Of a DNA stretch of 64,000 bases, positions 63,919 to 64,000 are shown one piece after another; the first letter of the stretch is position 1; each line of letters starts with the position of its first letter. Both the position numbers and the translations under genes were made by a program. Source of the stretch: Syntrophomonas sp. (GTDB taxonomy: Bacteria; Bacillota; Syntrophomonadia; Syntrophomonadales; Syntrophomonadaceae); the NCBI GenBank assembly GCA_016841425.1, contig JAENZE010000007.1, positions 156,173 to 220,172 of the forward strand, written 5' to 3'. Under the pieces are notes generated by a model. The model made no database searches. It was not told where the DNA came from and saw only the letters and a list, made by a program, of their open reading frames with translations.

Positions 63919-64000
63919 AAAGACAAAGGAACCGTCCGAGACCAATGAAAAAGTCCCAAAACTTCGCCAGGGTATGTATAAATATACTGGCGGCCGTTGG
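63919..64000. repeat. Second copy of the 54351-54662 element, end only
   Basis: Begins GACAAAGGAACCGTCCGAGA then CCAATGAAAAAGTCCCAAAA and runs to CTGGCGGCCGTTGG, matching the right end of the 54.6-kb element in reverse orientation (GAGACCACTGAAAAAGTCCC and GTATGTATAAATATACTGGC). The rest lies beyond the window. Confidence 0.75.

Overview
The window looks like chromosome of an anaerobic, low-to-mid GC member of the Firmicutes (Clostridia). Syntrophomonadaceae-like fatty-acid or amino-acid degraders are the closest fit I can suggest, but no rRNA or species marker is present. The basis is: AGGAGG-type ribosome binding sites before most genes, a T-box leader, oxygen-sensitive ferredoxin and 2-hydroxyacyl-CoA chemistry, two acyl-CoA dehydrogenases, a PerR/reverse-rubrerythrin pair, a sigma-54 activator with a consensus -24/-12 promoter next door, and a CotA-like multicopper oxidase. 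No tRNA, rRNA, CRISPR array, phage or transposase gene was recognised.

Layout. 0-9 kb: the end of a secreted fibronectin-III protein, an ABC-2 exporter, a membrane protein, an MBL hydrolase, a thioesterase, then plus-strand DUF421/DUF4363/DUF2382 stress-type genes and a Mug DNA glycosylase. 9.4-12.8 kb: a tightly overlapping four-gene plus-strand operon (radical SAM, 4-TM protein, ATC-hydrolase-like protein, FeS-containing GMC oxidoreductase) with no assigned product. 13-16.3 kb: a 2-hydroxyacyl-CoA dehydratase with its ATP-driven activator. 18-20.5 kb: ablA-ablB for N-epsilon-acetyl-beta-lysine. 20.8-26 kb: a Tat-exported lipoprotein flavoprotein, a sigma-54 activator and a CdaR-type regulator behind a consensus sigma-54 promoter. 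26-34 kb: SRPBCC protein and its scrambled remnants, MaoC hotdog protein, acyl-CoA dehydrogenase, ferritin-like protein and a NitT/TauT ABC importer. 34-40 kb: CoA-transferase, an orphan CbiET-like protein and a porGDAB operon read from a promoter plus T-box whose specifier reads AUC (isoleucine). 40-45 kb: a TetR / rifampicin-phosphotransferase-like / MATE cassette. 45-46 kb: PerR and reverse rubrerythrin. 46-58 kb: hydrolases, a penicillin-binding-like protein, MFS and CPBP proteins, and two more TetR regulators with clear palindromic operators. 58-64 kb: second acyl-CoA dehydrogenase, tiny zinc protein, multicopper oxidase and a GH130-like protein.

How it fits together. Acyl-CoA dehydrogenases, CoA-transferase, hotdog proteins, the dehydratase and the oxoacid:ferredoxin oxidoreductase are the parts of an acyl-CoA and amino-acid based anaerobic metabolism. 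The T-box suggests the oxidoreductase is switched on by isoleucine starvation, so it may run in the reductive (biosynthetic) direction.

A dispersed repeat family with the core GGGGACGGTCCTTTTGTC and its partners recurs at least eight times, mostly next to gene 3' ends. One copy is a 62-bp near-perfect palindrome, one is a ~310-bp element with long terminal inverted repeats (a second copy starts at the right edge), and one supplies the C-terminal codons of the CPBP gene.

The most promising undescribed items are the 9.4-12.8 kb radical-SAM/GMC operon and the isoleucine T-box on a ferredoxin-dependent oxoacid oxidoreductase operon.
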